Shown here: positions 15,547-23,305 of the stretch, in pieces
Position numbering within the stretch: position 1 is the first letter of the stretch
Layout: each line of letters begins with the position of its first letter
Virus record (IMG/VR): IMGVR_UViG_3300023172_003867
Coordinates: 1-30,383 of that record
Reading direction: 5' to 3' (one strand)
Length of the DNA: 30,383 nucleotides
DNA from: a virus
Notes under the pieces: generated by a model
The model's database searches: none
What the model saw: the letters and a program-made list of their open reading frames with translations, nothing else
What the model was told of the DNA's origin: nothing
Program-made: the position numbers and the translations under genes

Positions 15547-16159
15547 GTAGTAATGAATGAATTTCTTTCCAATTACTTACACGTATGATTTCTGGGTGAT
15601 CGAAGTCACGGTTGTATGGGTGGTCTATTAAAATAGGCTTTAAACCGTAATTGAGCCCTGCTAAGGCGTTGTGAGGCTTGTCCTCGACCCAATACAGTCC
15701 GGTTCCGTGAAATTCTGCTAATGCGCTGTCTTTGTCTGCACCTGTACCAAGAATATGGTAGTTTGTAAAAATGTGTTCACCAAATAATTCACCGAGTCTA
15801 CGCTTTCTCAGTTCCTGTGCTGGCTTATCTGATGTCTGCGACGTGATGGGAATGAACGTCCAACCTTCCGCCGCTATCAGTTTAACCCAGGTCTGTGATT
15901 CGAGCATGGGACGTTGTGTGCCCATCCAAGCACTCCTATTGAATTCTCTAATTTCTTTCCTCACCTCTGTTTTTGTAAGTCCAAATCTTTCCGCCATTTC
16001 GTAGGTGTTTTCTTTGTCGGGGAGAAGTTTATAAGGATGATATCTCGCACCACGTTCGTCGAACAGTGTGCGTTGCAACATCCATTTGGTGAAATGGTGC
16101 TCCCATTCCAGTAGCACTCCGTCTACGTCTGTTAATATGATTCTATTTGATGTCGGCAT
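15533..16159 (-). CDS. HAD-superfamily phosphatase
   Basis: A 208-residue HAD hydrolase. Motif I is ILTDVDGVLLEW (nucleophile D11, acid/base D13), motif II is FIPITSQT, a motif III lysine/arginine lies in the KRRLGELF region, and motif IV is YWVEDKPHNA with acidic E-D. A helical cap of about 70 residues between motifs I and II indicates a C1-type cap. HAD proteins of this kind in T4-like phages include nucleotidases and polynucleotide 3'-phosphatases; a sugar phosphatase is also possible given the glycan genes downstream. It overlaps uvsY by 17 bp and the radical SAM gene by 14 bp, so it bridges the recombination block and the glycan island. The substrate is undetermined. Confidence 0.8.
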   Translation of the reverse strand: MPTSNRIILTDVDGVLLEWEHHFTKWMLQRTLFDERGARYHPYKLLPDKENTYEMAERFGLTKTEVRKEIREFNRSAWMGTQRPMLESQTWVKLIAAEGWTFIPITSQTSDKPAQELRKRRLGELFGEHIFTNYHILGTGADKDSALAEFHGTGLYWVEDKPHNALAGLNYGLKPILIDHPYNRDFDHPEIIRVSNWKEIHSLLHGKK

Positions 16160-16604
16160 CTTCCATTCCAGCGACCCTCAGTTTCACAATGTTGGTTATC
16201 TGCCATTGCTTCTGATCCAGTCCTTTGGTTATGCCCAGCCATTGGTTTCGCAGTAGTGCGAAATCGTTTACGATTTTTGTCAGGTCAACAACGTCATCCT
16301 CGCCGTCGACATACTTCTCTGCGTCTCTGCTTGATAGTGCTCTGTTATAGTTCTCTAGAAATTTCTTAAATGTTTTTGATCTCAATCTTCTCAGTTCGAT
16401 GTTTAGGTACTCTAATATTGCTTCTAATTGTTGAAGTTGTCCAAAACGTTCTTCCACTATACCTGGAAGTGCCGCGGATGCTCTTTCAAGGTTGCCGTAT
16501 ATCTTACACTGCTTCTTTGCTTCAAGCAGTTCCTTGTCAAAGTGTGCGACGCAATCTGGAATTTTTGCTAGACTTCTACTAACTTCGTTGTACCAATTAA
16601 TCAT
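16143..16604 (-). CDS. uvsY: UvsY-like recombination mediator
   Basis: 153 residues, close to T4 UvsY (137). UvsY loads UvsX onto gp32-coated single-stranded DNA. The C-terminal half follows the UvsY plan: a basic helix (LRRLRSKTFKKFLENYNRAL), an acidic linker (YVDGEDDVVDLTKIVND), then LLRNQWLGITKGLDQKQWQITNIVKLR, which corresponds to the 'GILLDFCSGAL...RGFAIKHIQDMR' end of T4 UvsY. The protein is mostly helical with heptad-like spacing, as expected for an oligomer. It overlaps the small acidic protein gene by 8 bp, and uvsX is one gene upstream, matching the T4-like functional grouping. The match is remote, so I rate it probable rather than certain. Confidence 0.75.
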   Translation of the reverse strand: MINWYNEVSRSLAKIPDCVAHFDKELLEAKKQCKIYGNLERASAALPGIVEERFGQLQQLEAILEYLNIELRRLRSKTFKKFLENYNRALSSRDAEKYVDGEDDVVDLTKIVNDFALLRNQWLGITKGLDQKQWQITNIVKLRVAGMEDADIK

Positions 16605-16842
16605 CTCTATACCTGTCGTCGTACGGCTCGTCTACTTCGTCCTCGTCTTCAAACACGGTATTGATTGCTTCTTCTAGTTTAGGATCAAACTCTCCGGATG
16701 CCTTTATCTCGTCGGATTCCACACCAATGTCTTCTAGACTTTTGATAAAATCAATTGCCGCATCTAGTCTTGATCTTTCTGGTACGTAGTGCGAAATCGA
16801 ACTCCAAAGACGTTCTATGTCTTCGTGGGTGAAATCAATCAT
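16597..16842 (-). CDS. Small acidic protein between uvsX and uvsY
   Basis: 81 residues, strongly acidic, with a C-terminal tail rich in D and E (EDEDEVDEPYDDRYRDD). I do not recognise a family. The N-terminal half is likely helical (HEDIERLWSSISHYV). The start shares TAATG with the uvsX stop and the end overlaps uvsY by 8 bp, so all three should be co-translated in similar amounts. An acidic tail next to recombination proteins could mimic DNA or bind gp32/UvsX; that is speculation from charge and position. Confidence 0.75.
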   Translation of the reverse strand: MIDFTHEDIERLWSSISHYVPERSRLDAAIDFIKSLEDIGVESDEIKASGEFDPKLEEAINTVFEDEDEVDEPYDDRYRDD

Positions 16843-17945
16843 TATTCTGCGTCGTCCTCTTCTATAGTTTCTGTTTTCTTCGCTTTTGATTTTGGTGCTT
16901 CTTCAACACTTTCCGCTTTCGCTTCTGTGCTTTCTTTGAAGTTTGCCATTATCATATCTAATTTATCACCAGTCCACGCTTTTCTGAAGTCTATGTGTTC
17001 TTTCCCTTGTGGATCAACATATTTCAGTCTATTTCCGGTTTGTACAAGAATACCTTTCTTCTCGAACAGGTCCACCAGTCCACTGTAGGGATCCATACCT
17101 GTGTCATAAGGGATCTTGACCTGCACACCCTCGAATGGTTTAGCATATCTTGTTTTCATTACCTTACAAGCGGCCCTGATACCTCGAACTTCAGATATCT
17201 TGTTGCCCTTCTCGTCTTCTTTGAGTTTCAATTTCTTCATTGCTATCACGATAGAACTTGCATAGATGAATCCCTGTCCGCCTGATATCTTGTCATCTGG
17301 ATCAAACATGTCCTGTGATGCGTAGGTGTGGTTGGTCGCAATCAATCCCACGTTCCAACTTCCAAACATGTTTACACAGTTCCTGACCAGTGCGGTAAGA
17401 GCCTTTGGCTTCCTACCAAGGTCGCCTTTCATGTCTCCCGCTTCAAATTGGTTCACGTCTGTAGGTGTCAGCATCATGCCCAAACTGTCTATCACGAAAA
17501 GAACTTTAGGAGCACCTTCTTTGTTGTCAGCATGTTGTTCCTTGTAGCCTTTCATAAACTCTGATATGGTCTTGGCCACGTCATCCACCATTGACATGCT
17601 CAGTTTTAAAAGTTTTTCTTCCGAGGTGTCAACGCCCAGTGCTTGTAGCCATGTCTCATCAAGTGCGTTCTCTGTGTCTATCAATATAACGAAGATACCC
17701 TGTGCTTGGGCGTTCTTGATTATGTTTCCTGATGCTATGTATGATTTACCTGCCCCTGATTCTCCTGCGAGCACAGTCACCTTACCCAATGGAATTCCTT
17801 TGTTGAAATCACTGGTCATCAAATAGTTCAGAGCATAGTTGCCTGTAGATATCCAGTCTGTTGGATCACTGAAACCTATTCCTAGTCCTTGGATTGATTT
17901 TGTGATACTCTTTCTAAATTTTGTTGCGTCAAATACTTTTGTCAT
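16842..17945 (-). CDS. uvsX: UvsX, RecA-like recombinase
   Basis: A 367-residue RecA/UvsX strand-exchange protein, which forms filaments on gp32-bound single-stranded DNA with UvsY help and drives recombination-dependent replication. Walker A is GESGAGKS (61-68), with the context GKVTVLAGESGAGKSYIASG; the adjacent strand is FVILIDTENAL; Walker B is VLFVIDSLGMML (about 148-159). The L1/L2-like region includes DKISGGQGFIYASS. The acidic, lysine-rich C-terminus (ESVEEAPKSKAKKTETIEEDDAE) is typical of T4-like phages. A ribosome-binding AGGGGC lies a few bases before the ATG. It is followed by the small acidic gene via TAATG. Length is close to T4 UvsX (391). Confidence 0.95.
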   Translation of the reverse strand: MTKVFDATKFRKSITKSIQGLGIGFSDPTDWISTGNYALNYLMTSDFNKGIPLGKVTVLAGESGAGKSYIASGNIIKNAQAQGIFVILIDTENALDETWLQALGVDTSEEKLLKLSMSMVDDVAKTISEFMKGYKEQHADNKEGAPKVLFVIDSLGMMLTPTDVNQFEAGDMKGDLGRKPKALTALVRNCVNMFGSWNVGLIATNHTYASQDMFDPDDKISGGQGFIYASSIVIAMKKLKLKEDEKGNKISEVRGIRAACKVMKTRYAKPFEGVQVKIPYDTGMDPYSGLVDLFEKKGILVQTGNRLKYVDPQGKEHIDFRKAWTGDKLDMIMANFKESTEAKAESVEEAPKSKAKKTETIEEDDAE

Positions 17946-17952
17946 ATTGCCC

Positions 17953-18057
17953 CTATAATATTATCCAAAGGATTATTGCCACAATCAACATCCACGCGGG
18001 TATTTGTTTGTACAATATCCATTCTATTGCTTTTGTAATTTTTCTTTTTATATCCAT
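17953..18057 (-). CDS. Small 34-residue single-pass membrane peptide
   Basis: A short frame between gene 32 and uvsX: ATG at 18057, TAG at 17953. It encodes a basic amphipathic start (MDIKRKITKAIEWILYKQ) followed by a hydrophobic segment AWMLIVAIILWIIL that can span a membrane. It fills a spacer that is otherwise unused between the uvsX start and the hairpin, and ends 8 bp before the uvsX ATG. The basic start and terminal hydrophobic helix are consistent with an inner-membrane peptide with its N-terminus in the cytoplasm. No strong ribosome-binding site is seen. Conservation in related phages would decide whether it is real. Confidence 0.5.
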   Translation of the reverse strand: MDIKRKITKAIEWILYKQIPAWMLIVAIILWIIL

Positions 18058-18073
18058 ACGTTATATTACTACA

Positions 18074-18104
18074 CAAGGCCCTAACAGTCAATATCAGGGC
18101 CTTG
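18074..18104 (-). terminator. Perfect 9-bp stem-loop downstream of gene 32
   Basis: CAAGGCCCT (18074-18082) pairs perfectly with AGGGCCTTG (18096-18104) across a 13-nt loop, GC-rich in an AT-rich spacer and 13 bp after the gene 32 stop. No T-run follows on either strand, so it is not a textbook intrinsic terminator. It could be a weak terminator, an RNase processing or mRNA-stabilising structure separating the abundant gene 32 message from uvsX. Confidence 0.55.
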
Positions 18105-18117
18105 GTAAAATGTCAGA

Positions 18118-19098
18118 TTATTTTGCTTGTCTTGATCTGATCAGTTTCAGTATGTCCTCTGCCCTCTTGGCACTGTCAGTTGCAGGAGCCGCCGGAGCCG
18201 CCTCTGGTTGTGGTGCTGGTGCAGATTCAGTTACTGGTGCCGGTGCAGGTTCAGATGCAGGTGCTGTCGTTGCCGCTGGTGCCTGTGCCACAGGTGTCTG
18301 TGGTGCATTGTAGGCCACGCCCGCTGGTCTGAAGTACTGTCCGTACTGTTCTAGATCATAAGCCTCACCTTCAACAGATTTCTCAAATAATTCCTTGATT
18401 ATTTTTACCTCTGTCTCGGTAGGCTCTTTTGGTCTGAAGTCGTTTAGGTTGTGTAAACCATGGGTGTCGATCGCGGCTCTCTCTGCCTCGTCCAACGCTC
18501 TTTCTCTTCTTGACCATTTTGATGTTGAGTAGTCAGCGTAACCACCTTTAGTGGTTTTCGTTATCCTGAAGTCAACACCCTTCACGTAGTCAGTTGGCAT
18601 TTCTTCCATCTCTGGATCCATCAGTGCCCCTCTGATAATGTTGAAGATCTGAGGTCCGATGATGAACCTTCTGATCGGATTCTCAGGTGTTGTGTCCTCT
18701 GATAACGGATTCGTGACTACGAAACCTTGGAATATGTAACTTTTCTTCTTCCAATATTTCCTACCCATGTCTTCCATGCTCTTGTCTTTGAACCATGGTC
18801 TCACTTCCGTTAGCACTGGACAAGTCTTGCCATACATCTCCATACACGGTACTTGTACTGTTACCGGTCTTGAATCTGTCTGACCCTTGATACCTGCGAA
18901 AGGTAGTTTTATCATGTTCCTTTCAGTCCAGAAGAATGTGTTGGTCTCGTCCTTGTCTGGTAAGAACCTAACTACTGCTTCAGAACCTTCAGATATATTC
19001 CAGTGTGGGTAGATGGCGTTGTCTCCGCCTGATGATGAAGTGGAGCGATTCACTTCTTGTGCTTTTAACTTCGCTCTTATTTCAGCCAATGATGCCAT
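18118..19098 (-). CDS. 32: gp32-like single-stranded DNA-binding protein
   Basis: 326 residues, slightly longer than T4 gp32 (301). It coats single-stranded DNA in replication, recombination and repair. The N-terminal basic B-domain-like segment is ASLAEIRAKLKAQEVNRST. The OB-fold core includes HWNISEGSEAVVRFLPD, FFWTERNMIKLPFAGI and VPCMEMYGKTCPV, with the WF/KKKSYIF aromatic-basic surface after it. Only two cysteines (C85, C93) lie where T4 gp32 has a CX9CX2C zinc site plus histidine. The C-terminal tail is a low-complexity Pro/Ala/Glu stretch ending in KRAEDILKLIRSRQAK, rather than the purely acidic T4 tail. It has the best ribosome-binding site of the window: AAGGAGG (19107-19113), 8 nt before the ATG, consistent with high expression. 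Confidence 0.93.
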   Translation of the reverse strand: MASLAEIRAKLKAQEVNRSTSSSGGDNAIYPHWNISEGSEAVVRFLPDKDETNTFFWTERNMIKLPFAGIKGQTDSRPVTVQVPCMEMYGKTCPVLTEVRPWFKDKSMEDMGRKYWKKKSYIFQGFVVTNPLSEDTTPENPIRRFIIGPQIFNIIRGALMDPEMEEMPTDYVKGVDFRITKTTKGGYADYSTSKWSRRERALDEAERAAIDTHGLHNLNDFRPKEPTETEVKIIKELFEKSVEGEAYDLEQYGQYFRPAGVAYNAPQTPVAQAPAATTAPASEPAPAPVTESAPAPQPEAAPAAPATDSAKRAEDILKLIRSRQAK

Positions 19099-19188
19099 AA
19101 TGTAAGCCTCCTTTATTGTGCCTATGTTTGTTTGTGCCTAAATGTATATTAGACATACTGCATAATATACACACTTATTTATCTAATG
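19099..19188 (-). promoter_or_regulatory. 32: Gene 32 leader with GATAAATA and strong Shine-Dalgarno
   Basis: This 90-bp spacer carries, on the minus strand, GATAAATA (19176-19183, one mismatch to the T4 late box TATAAATA), further AT-rich -10-like words around 19145-19170, then an A/C-rich unstructured leader with repeated CAAACA/GGCACAA words, and AAGGAGG (19107-19113) before the gene 32 ATG. T4 gene 32 is autoregulated by gp32 binding its unstructured leader; the A-rich single-stranded-looking leader would allow the same here, by inference. Confidence 0.5.
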
Positions 19189-20517
19189 TCAATGATTATT
19201 TTTTTGTAGAAAACTTTCCATATGGCACAATGCAAGGCCATTGTCAATAATCCTGTTATACCTATCCATTAGCCATTGGCAAGCCATTATTTCCCTGATC
19301 ATTTTAAGATTTCCTCTGAACCGATTTAGCAGATCTGACAGCAGTCGTTGTAGAATTTTTTGGTTTTCTGTATTGGTTGAGTAAATTTTGGTAGAACTGT
19401 TCAATGTGTGAGTAAGATCTGCAAGTCCATCATCAACGTGCTGACTAATATAACTCTTCCAAATTTTTGCACTTAAACAATTATCAATCAAATCTAAATC
19501 TAATTTAGACCAATCTATAGTTTCCCATAGATCTAACCAATTTTCGTTTGCCAGGTTTAGAAATTTATCATCGTTATTTTCGTATTGTCTTGAGTAAGAT
19601 CTCCAAGAACCGTGGTCAGTACATCTGACACTGTCGGAGTTCCAAGTTGGCACAACATACAAGTTGTCTCCCCATAACGGCGACCAATCTGAATATGCAT
19701 TATATACAGTTTCAAATATACTAGGATATCCTACTTTAGAGAAAGTCTGCGAAGTAATAAATGATTTCCATTTTGTATCTAAACTGTTGAAAGCGGGCAA
19801 AATCCATTTACCGGTGTGTAACATGGTTGCATTGGAACCGTTACCATGTAATATCCAATCGCAATCTTGTTTCAACTCGCCTATTGTTCTTTCGTCATAC
19901 CCATCCAAATTCATGACAGCAGGTTTAGGAACACTTGCAAGACTACTACCTGTTATGTAGTCATTCACCAACAGGTGTCCATCTAGCTCTTTGATGTTTG
20001 CAGACACGTGCTTCCTTTTCCATATACTAATAGTATCATTGATAAGTTTTGTGTTTTTTATATTATACCGAGGGCCATCTGTGAATCCTACCACGTTGAA
20101 ATCAAGTTTATTCTTGTACAGCCATGACGCCATCATGTTGCTGTCTATTCCGCCCGAGCACAACACCGTGTACTTGCCTTTGTACTGTTCGGCTAAACTT
20201 GTCATGTGTGCATCGAACATTTTTTCAACACTGTTGTAGTATTCTCTTACACAATAATCGCGTTGGACAATTTTTTTGGTTTTAATTCTTTCATTGATCA
20301 TTTCAAGATCGTCGGTAACTTTTATACCTTCATAGAAATCTAAATGCTGATCCACTAGGGTCGCACTGGTTAAATGATCTAAGATTCCTGGAGTAAAATT
20401 CGTGTCATTTTTCCAATCAGTCTTAGCAAAGCAACCGCCAACTTCACTGTGTGGAATTTCTACACCTTTGAATTTGTGTTTGACAGGGTACCAATCTCGG
20501 TCGTAAGGCAACTTCAT
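19189..20517 (-). CDS. Asparagine-synthetase-like PP-loop protein without glutaminase domain
   Basis: A 442-residue protein with the PP-loop ATP-pyrophosphatase motif YTVLCSGGIDSNMMASWL (SGGIDS at about 121-126), followed by a FNVVGFTDGPRYN strand and IKELDG, as in the synthetase half of asparagine synthetase B and beta-lactam synthetases. Residue 2 is lysine and no N-terminal cysteine nucleophile or Ntn glutaminase domain is present, so it cannot use glutamine by itself. The C-terminal half (HGNGSNATMLHTGKW, WSPLWGDNLY) is divergent and tryptophan-rich. PP-loop enzymes adenylate a carboxylate or similar group; a substrate is not evident. It sits alone between gene 32 and the virion block. 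The ATG follows TTAAATA by five bases and lacks a Shine-Dalgarno sequence. Confidence 0.8.
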   Translation of the reverse strand: MKLPYDRDWYPVKHKFKGVEIPHSEVGGCFAKTDWKNDTNFTPGILDHLTSATLVDQHLDFYEGIKVTDDLEMINERIKTKKIVQRDYCVREYYNSVEKMFDAHMTSLAEQYKGKYTVLCSGGIDSNMMASWLYKNKLDFNVVGFTDGPRYNIKNTKLINDTISIWKRKHVSANIKELDGHLLVNDYITGSSLASVPKPAVMNLDGYDERTIGELKQDCDWILHGNGSNATMLHTGKWILPAFNSLDTKWKSFITSQTFSKVGYPSIFETVYNAYSDWSPLWGDNLYVVPTWNSDSVRCTDHGSWRSYSRQYENNDDKFLNLANENWLDLWETIDWSKLDLDLIDNCLSAKIWKSYISQHVDDGLADLTHTLNSSTKIYSTNTENQKILQRLLSDLLNRFRGNLKMIREIMACQWLMDRYNRIIDNGLALCHMESFLQKNNH

Positions 20518-20522
20518 GTGGA

Positions 20523-20529
20523 TATTTAA
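20523..20529 (-). promoter_or_regulatory. TTAAATA element 5 nt before the PP-loop gene
   Basis: On the minus strand the order is TTAAATA, TCCAC, ATG (20517). No Shine-Dalgarno sequence is present. It matches the core of the T4 late promoter box and lies in the 33-bp spacer after the large virion-type gene start region, where a promoter is plausible. Confidence 0.42.
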
Positions 20530-20550
20530 TGTGCCTGATGTTGGTGGTGA

Positions 20551-22749
20551 TTATTTGTAGAACGCTAGGTTCTTGATACGATCTATCTGGGTGTCGTATG
20601 CCATTTCTTCTTCTGAGTAGAAATCTTCCAATTGTAGGCCTGCAAGTTCTATGGCATCTCTCAAAGTGTATTCCTGGTCGCCAACTTTGAACTTGTCGCC
20701 TGCCTTCATGCCCGCCGCCTTGGCTTTCTGAACTGCCTGTGCGAATTGATTGCCTTCAAATTTACCTGCGTGTGCACCGCCTTGCATTTTATCGTAGTGT
20801 TCCGCGGCTTCTTCTTGACTTAATCCTAGTTCATCTGCTTTACTCATGAATTCTTCCTTGCTCATGCTCTGTGCCATGTCTGCTATCTTGTCTCCCATTC
20901 CTTCTGTCTTGTCTGCGTACTTGGGATCACCTGATTTCATTCTTTGATATGCTGTGGTATTCATCATCTTGTCTGCCTTTGTCACATCAAGTTTTGTAGC
21001 GTTCTCTTTGTCTTTCTTTTCTATCTCAGGATCTTTTTTAGGTTCTGTTGTATATTCCTTTAATTTGTCATAGTTCTGATGTAGGTATTTTTCAGCCTCT
21101 TTGTAATCGGCTGACTTGAATGCCGAATTGCTGTCCTTGTCAAGCACGTCGTATATCATCTTGCCGTCTTCGCCCTTGTACATTGATACATAAGGCTTGA
21201 TTGTAGATTCTCCAACGTTGTCGACCCAACTTTCAAACGCTTCTGTTTCTTTTGGTTTGCCCTTAAGGTCTTTCTTTGGTGCGAATTCGCCTGGATCTTT
21301 CCTCACCTCATCTTTGAATGCTGGATCATTCTGCATCTTCTTGTAATCGTCGATGTATCTCTTGGCAAGTTGTATTGCTATCTTCTTGTTCTTCATGTAG
21401 TCTGGAGTTGGTTTGAAGTTCGCGCTGTTCTCTTGTTCCATCTCGTCCGCTACCCTTGAAGCGAAGTTTGCCAGCCTGTCTTCCTCACCTGATTTTGTAA
21501 GGAGCCTACTTGCTATGTCTGATAGTATAGAACTCAACATTGTGTTCTTGTTTGTGAATTTCGTGTTCTTCAACATCTTGTCAGCGGCGTCATCTTTCCT
21601 CAGTACAAGTTTGCTGTCTGGATCTGTAAGGAATGACTGTACAATAGCACCGTGGTCCACTGGTGGTTGTATCGGTGCATCAATTGGCTCTGCATCTGGT
21701 TCAAGTTCGTTGATTGGTTCTTCCTTAGGTGCGTTTTCTAATTCAGCCATAACCCTGCTGATAAGAGGAAAAGCATCTTCCACCCTGCTGTCTAAATTTG
21801 TCTGTGTGAATTTTTCTCTCAACTTGTTCACTGTCTCGTCATCAAGCACCTGGTCTTCTTTTTTCTTGTAGCTCTTGCAACTTGATTCGTAGTGTGACTG
21901 TTTTGACAAGTTTCTCATGTATTCCCTTAGGTTCTCTAATTGTAGTTTCGTGTTCTCAATAATGTCGCCTGCGTTGTCGTTCAGTTGATCCTTGTTTGAA
22001 ACATATCTTGAGAATGATTGTAATTTTGCTATATCTTCGGAAGTCTGTATGATGTGTTCACCAAACTCGTCATGCGGTCTTCCACCGTTGGCCACGTGTC
22101 TCATCATTGCTCTCGCACCTGATAGATGTGTAAGTGGATACTTGAATCTCTCACCGTCTTCGTTTTCGATGTAAAGTGATTGTATCTGTCTTGACCTTGC
22201 ACCTGGCACAGTCTCATCAACCTTGCCTTTGTGCCTGATTATCAATTTTGTTTTGTTTAGGTTCTCGAATGAACTCTTAGAAGTGCCTGTTAGGCCTTCT
22301 GCAACTGGTGCCTTTTCAACACCCGCTAGTTTAGTGATTCTTGCTAGTTCTTCCGACATCTCGTCAGTATTTACCGTTTTGTTCGTATCTGCGAGATTTT
22401 CATAATCCTGCTTCGTTAGGTTGTTTTTTGTGATATCTCTGACATCAAATGATAATTGATGCTCTACGGCGAAATCCTTCAACTCCTTCAAGAAAGCATA
22501 CCATTCGTCTCTGCTGTCCTCGTCAATTTTGCTGACAAGGTCTCTGTTGTAGTAAACTTTCATGTGCTCACCGTCGGCTAGGCTTATGCTTACCGCACCA
22601 AAAGTGTCTGCATCTTCTCTGAATTCGAACTCAAAAAACACAGCATTTCCTGGGTCTCCTGTAGCGGCACCATTCTCGTCTCCTAGTCGTATGTTGGAGA
22701 ACTGTGATCTTATCTTGTTGAATAGGTCATTTGATGTTTTTGGATTCAT
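20551..22749 (-). CDS. Large charged virion-type protein
   Basis: 732 residues, mostly hydrophilic and helical, with long K/E/D-rich stretches. The N-terminal module (FFEFEFREDADTFGAVS, MKVYYNRDLV, EWYAFLKELKDFAVEHQLSFDVRDI) recalls a module I associate with large structural proteins of T4-like cyanophages and pelagiphages. Residues about 137-145 read RITKLAGVE, a short motif also present in the gene at 24937-25776, and the end has LRDAIELAGLQLEDF. A role as an internal head or other virion protein is likely from these features and from the terminase neighbours, but I cannot name a T4 counterpart. The ATG is preceded by CTAAATA with a seven-base spacer and no Shine-Dalgarno sequence. Confidence 0.72.
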   Translation of the reverse strand: MNPKTSNDLFNKIRSQFSNIRLGDENGAATGDPGNAVFFEFEFREDADTFGAVSISLADGEHMKVYYNRDLVSKIDEDSRDEWYAFLKELKDFAVEHQLSFDVRDITKNNLTKQDYENLADTNKTVNTDEMSEELARITKLAGVEKAPVAEGLTGTSKSSFENLNKTKLIIRHKGKVDETVPGARSRQIQSLYIENEDGERFKYPLTHLSGARAMMRHVANGGRPHDEFGEHIIQTSEDIAKLQSFSRYVSNKDQLNDNAGDIIENTKLQLENLREYMRNLSKQSHYESSCKSYKKKEDQVLDDETVNKLREKFTQTNLDSRVEDAFPLISRVMAELENAPKEEPINELEPDAEPIDAPIQPPVDHGAIVQSFLTDPDSKLVLRKDDAADKMLKNTKFTNKNTMLSSILSDIASRLLTKSGEEDRLANFASRVADEMEQENSANFKPTPDYMKNKKIAIQLAKRYIDDYKKMQNDPAFKDEVRKDPGEFAPKKDLKGKPKETEAFESWVDNVGESTIKPYVSMYKGEDGKMIYDVLDKDSNSAFKSADYKEAEKYLHQNYDKLKEYTTEPKKDPEIEKKDKENATKLDVTKADKMMNTTAYQRMKSGDPKYADKTEGMGDKIADMAQSMSKEEFMSKADELGLSQEEAAEHYDKMQGGAHAGKFEGNQFAQAVQKAKAAGMKAGDKFKVGDQEYTLRDAIELAGLQLEDFYSEEEMAYDTQIDRIKNLAFYK

Positions 22750-22756
22750 TTTGTAT

Positions 22757-22763
22757 TATTTAG
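22757..22763 (-). promoter_or_regulatory. CTAAATA element 7 nt before the large virion gene
   Basis: On the minus strand CTAAATA is followed by ATACAAA and the ATG at 22749. It includes the TAA stop of the methyltransferase gene. There is no Shine-Dalgarno sequence before the start. It matches the T4 late promoter core and would place the transcription start close to the ATG. Confidence 0.45.
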
Positions 22764-23305
22764 CGCCTTTTGAACTTGAATATGGTTCCATGGAGATGAA
22801 CCTGTTTGGTACGGTGTACTAGTTCAAAGTCGTTGTCAACAGCAATTTTCAGCACCTCTGCGGCAGGCACACCCACCGTTTTTGAGACGTTTTTGTCTAT
22901 TACTGGTATTCGTAGATAGAGCATGGAATTGCACTTCTTAAACATGGTATCAAGCGATCGCTGTCGCGATATGGTTTTAATTTTATGGTAAACTCCAAGA
23001 CAGAAGATCTGGTCATAACTTTGATAATCGTAGGTCAGGTAGTTTTTCGTTGAAAAGAATATGTTCTTTATTCCCTTTGCGTTATTCTTGGCCTGCTGTA
23101 TTCTGTAAGGTTCTATGTCAAAGGCATGGACCTCTTTGAACATTTTGGACAAAGATATTGAAATCAATCCCTCTGCACAGCCAACGTCTAATGCGATGTG
23201 TGAAGGGTCTGCTTCTATCAGGTCTCTGAGATCGTTCCATCTGTCCGCAAAGTCAACGTTGCCAATCATGTGTTGACCGGTCTTGTAGTAAAGGCTATGT
23301 TTCAT
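22760..23305 (-). CDS. Class I SAM-dependent methyltransferase
   Basis: 181 residues. Motif I is HIALDVGCAEGLISISLSKM (D40-V-G-C-A-E-G46), the SAM-ribose acidic residue is in VHAFDIEPYR, and YDQIFCLGVYHKI supplies the motif IV-like strand. This is a small Rossmann methyltransferase without a recognisable target domain. The FkbM DVEG motif is absent, so it is separate from the three FkbM copies. The start shares TAATG with the terminase stop and the end precedes the large virion gene, so it is embedded in the packaging/virion operon. Methylation of a virion protein, of DNA, or of a host target are all possible; there is no NPPY/DPPY-type base methylase motif. Confidence 0.78.
   Translation of the reverse strand: MKHSLYYKTGQHMIGNVDFADRWNDLRDLIEADPSHIALDVGCAEGLISISLSKMFKEVHAFDIEPYRIQQAKNNAKGIKNIFFSTKNYLTYDYQSYDQIFCLGVYHKIKTISRQRSLDTMFKKCNSMLYLRIPVIDKNVSKTVGVPAAEVLKIAVDNDFELVHRTKQVHLHGTIFKFKRR

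Noticed and set aside
18181-18310. Possible tandem DNA repeat or CRISPR-like array
   Set aside because: The near-repeats (ggtgctggtgcag-like words) are codon-level repetition of Pro/Ala/Glu in the gene 32 tail, with no constant repeats and unique spacers.
17921-18313. Plus-strand frame with Ala/Gly-rich tail opposite gene 32
   Set aside because: The repeats are the complement of the Pro/Ala-rich codons of the gp32 tail; no independent evidence of a gene.
21413-21871. Plus-strand Ser-rich frame opposite the large virion gene
   Set aside because: The Ser-rich stretch is the complement of Glu/Asp/Lys codons of the real gene.
22760-23305. DNA methyltransferase assignment
   Set aside because: No NPPY/DPPY or PCQ catalytic motif and no target-recognition domain; only a general SAM-binding fold is supported.
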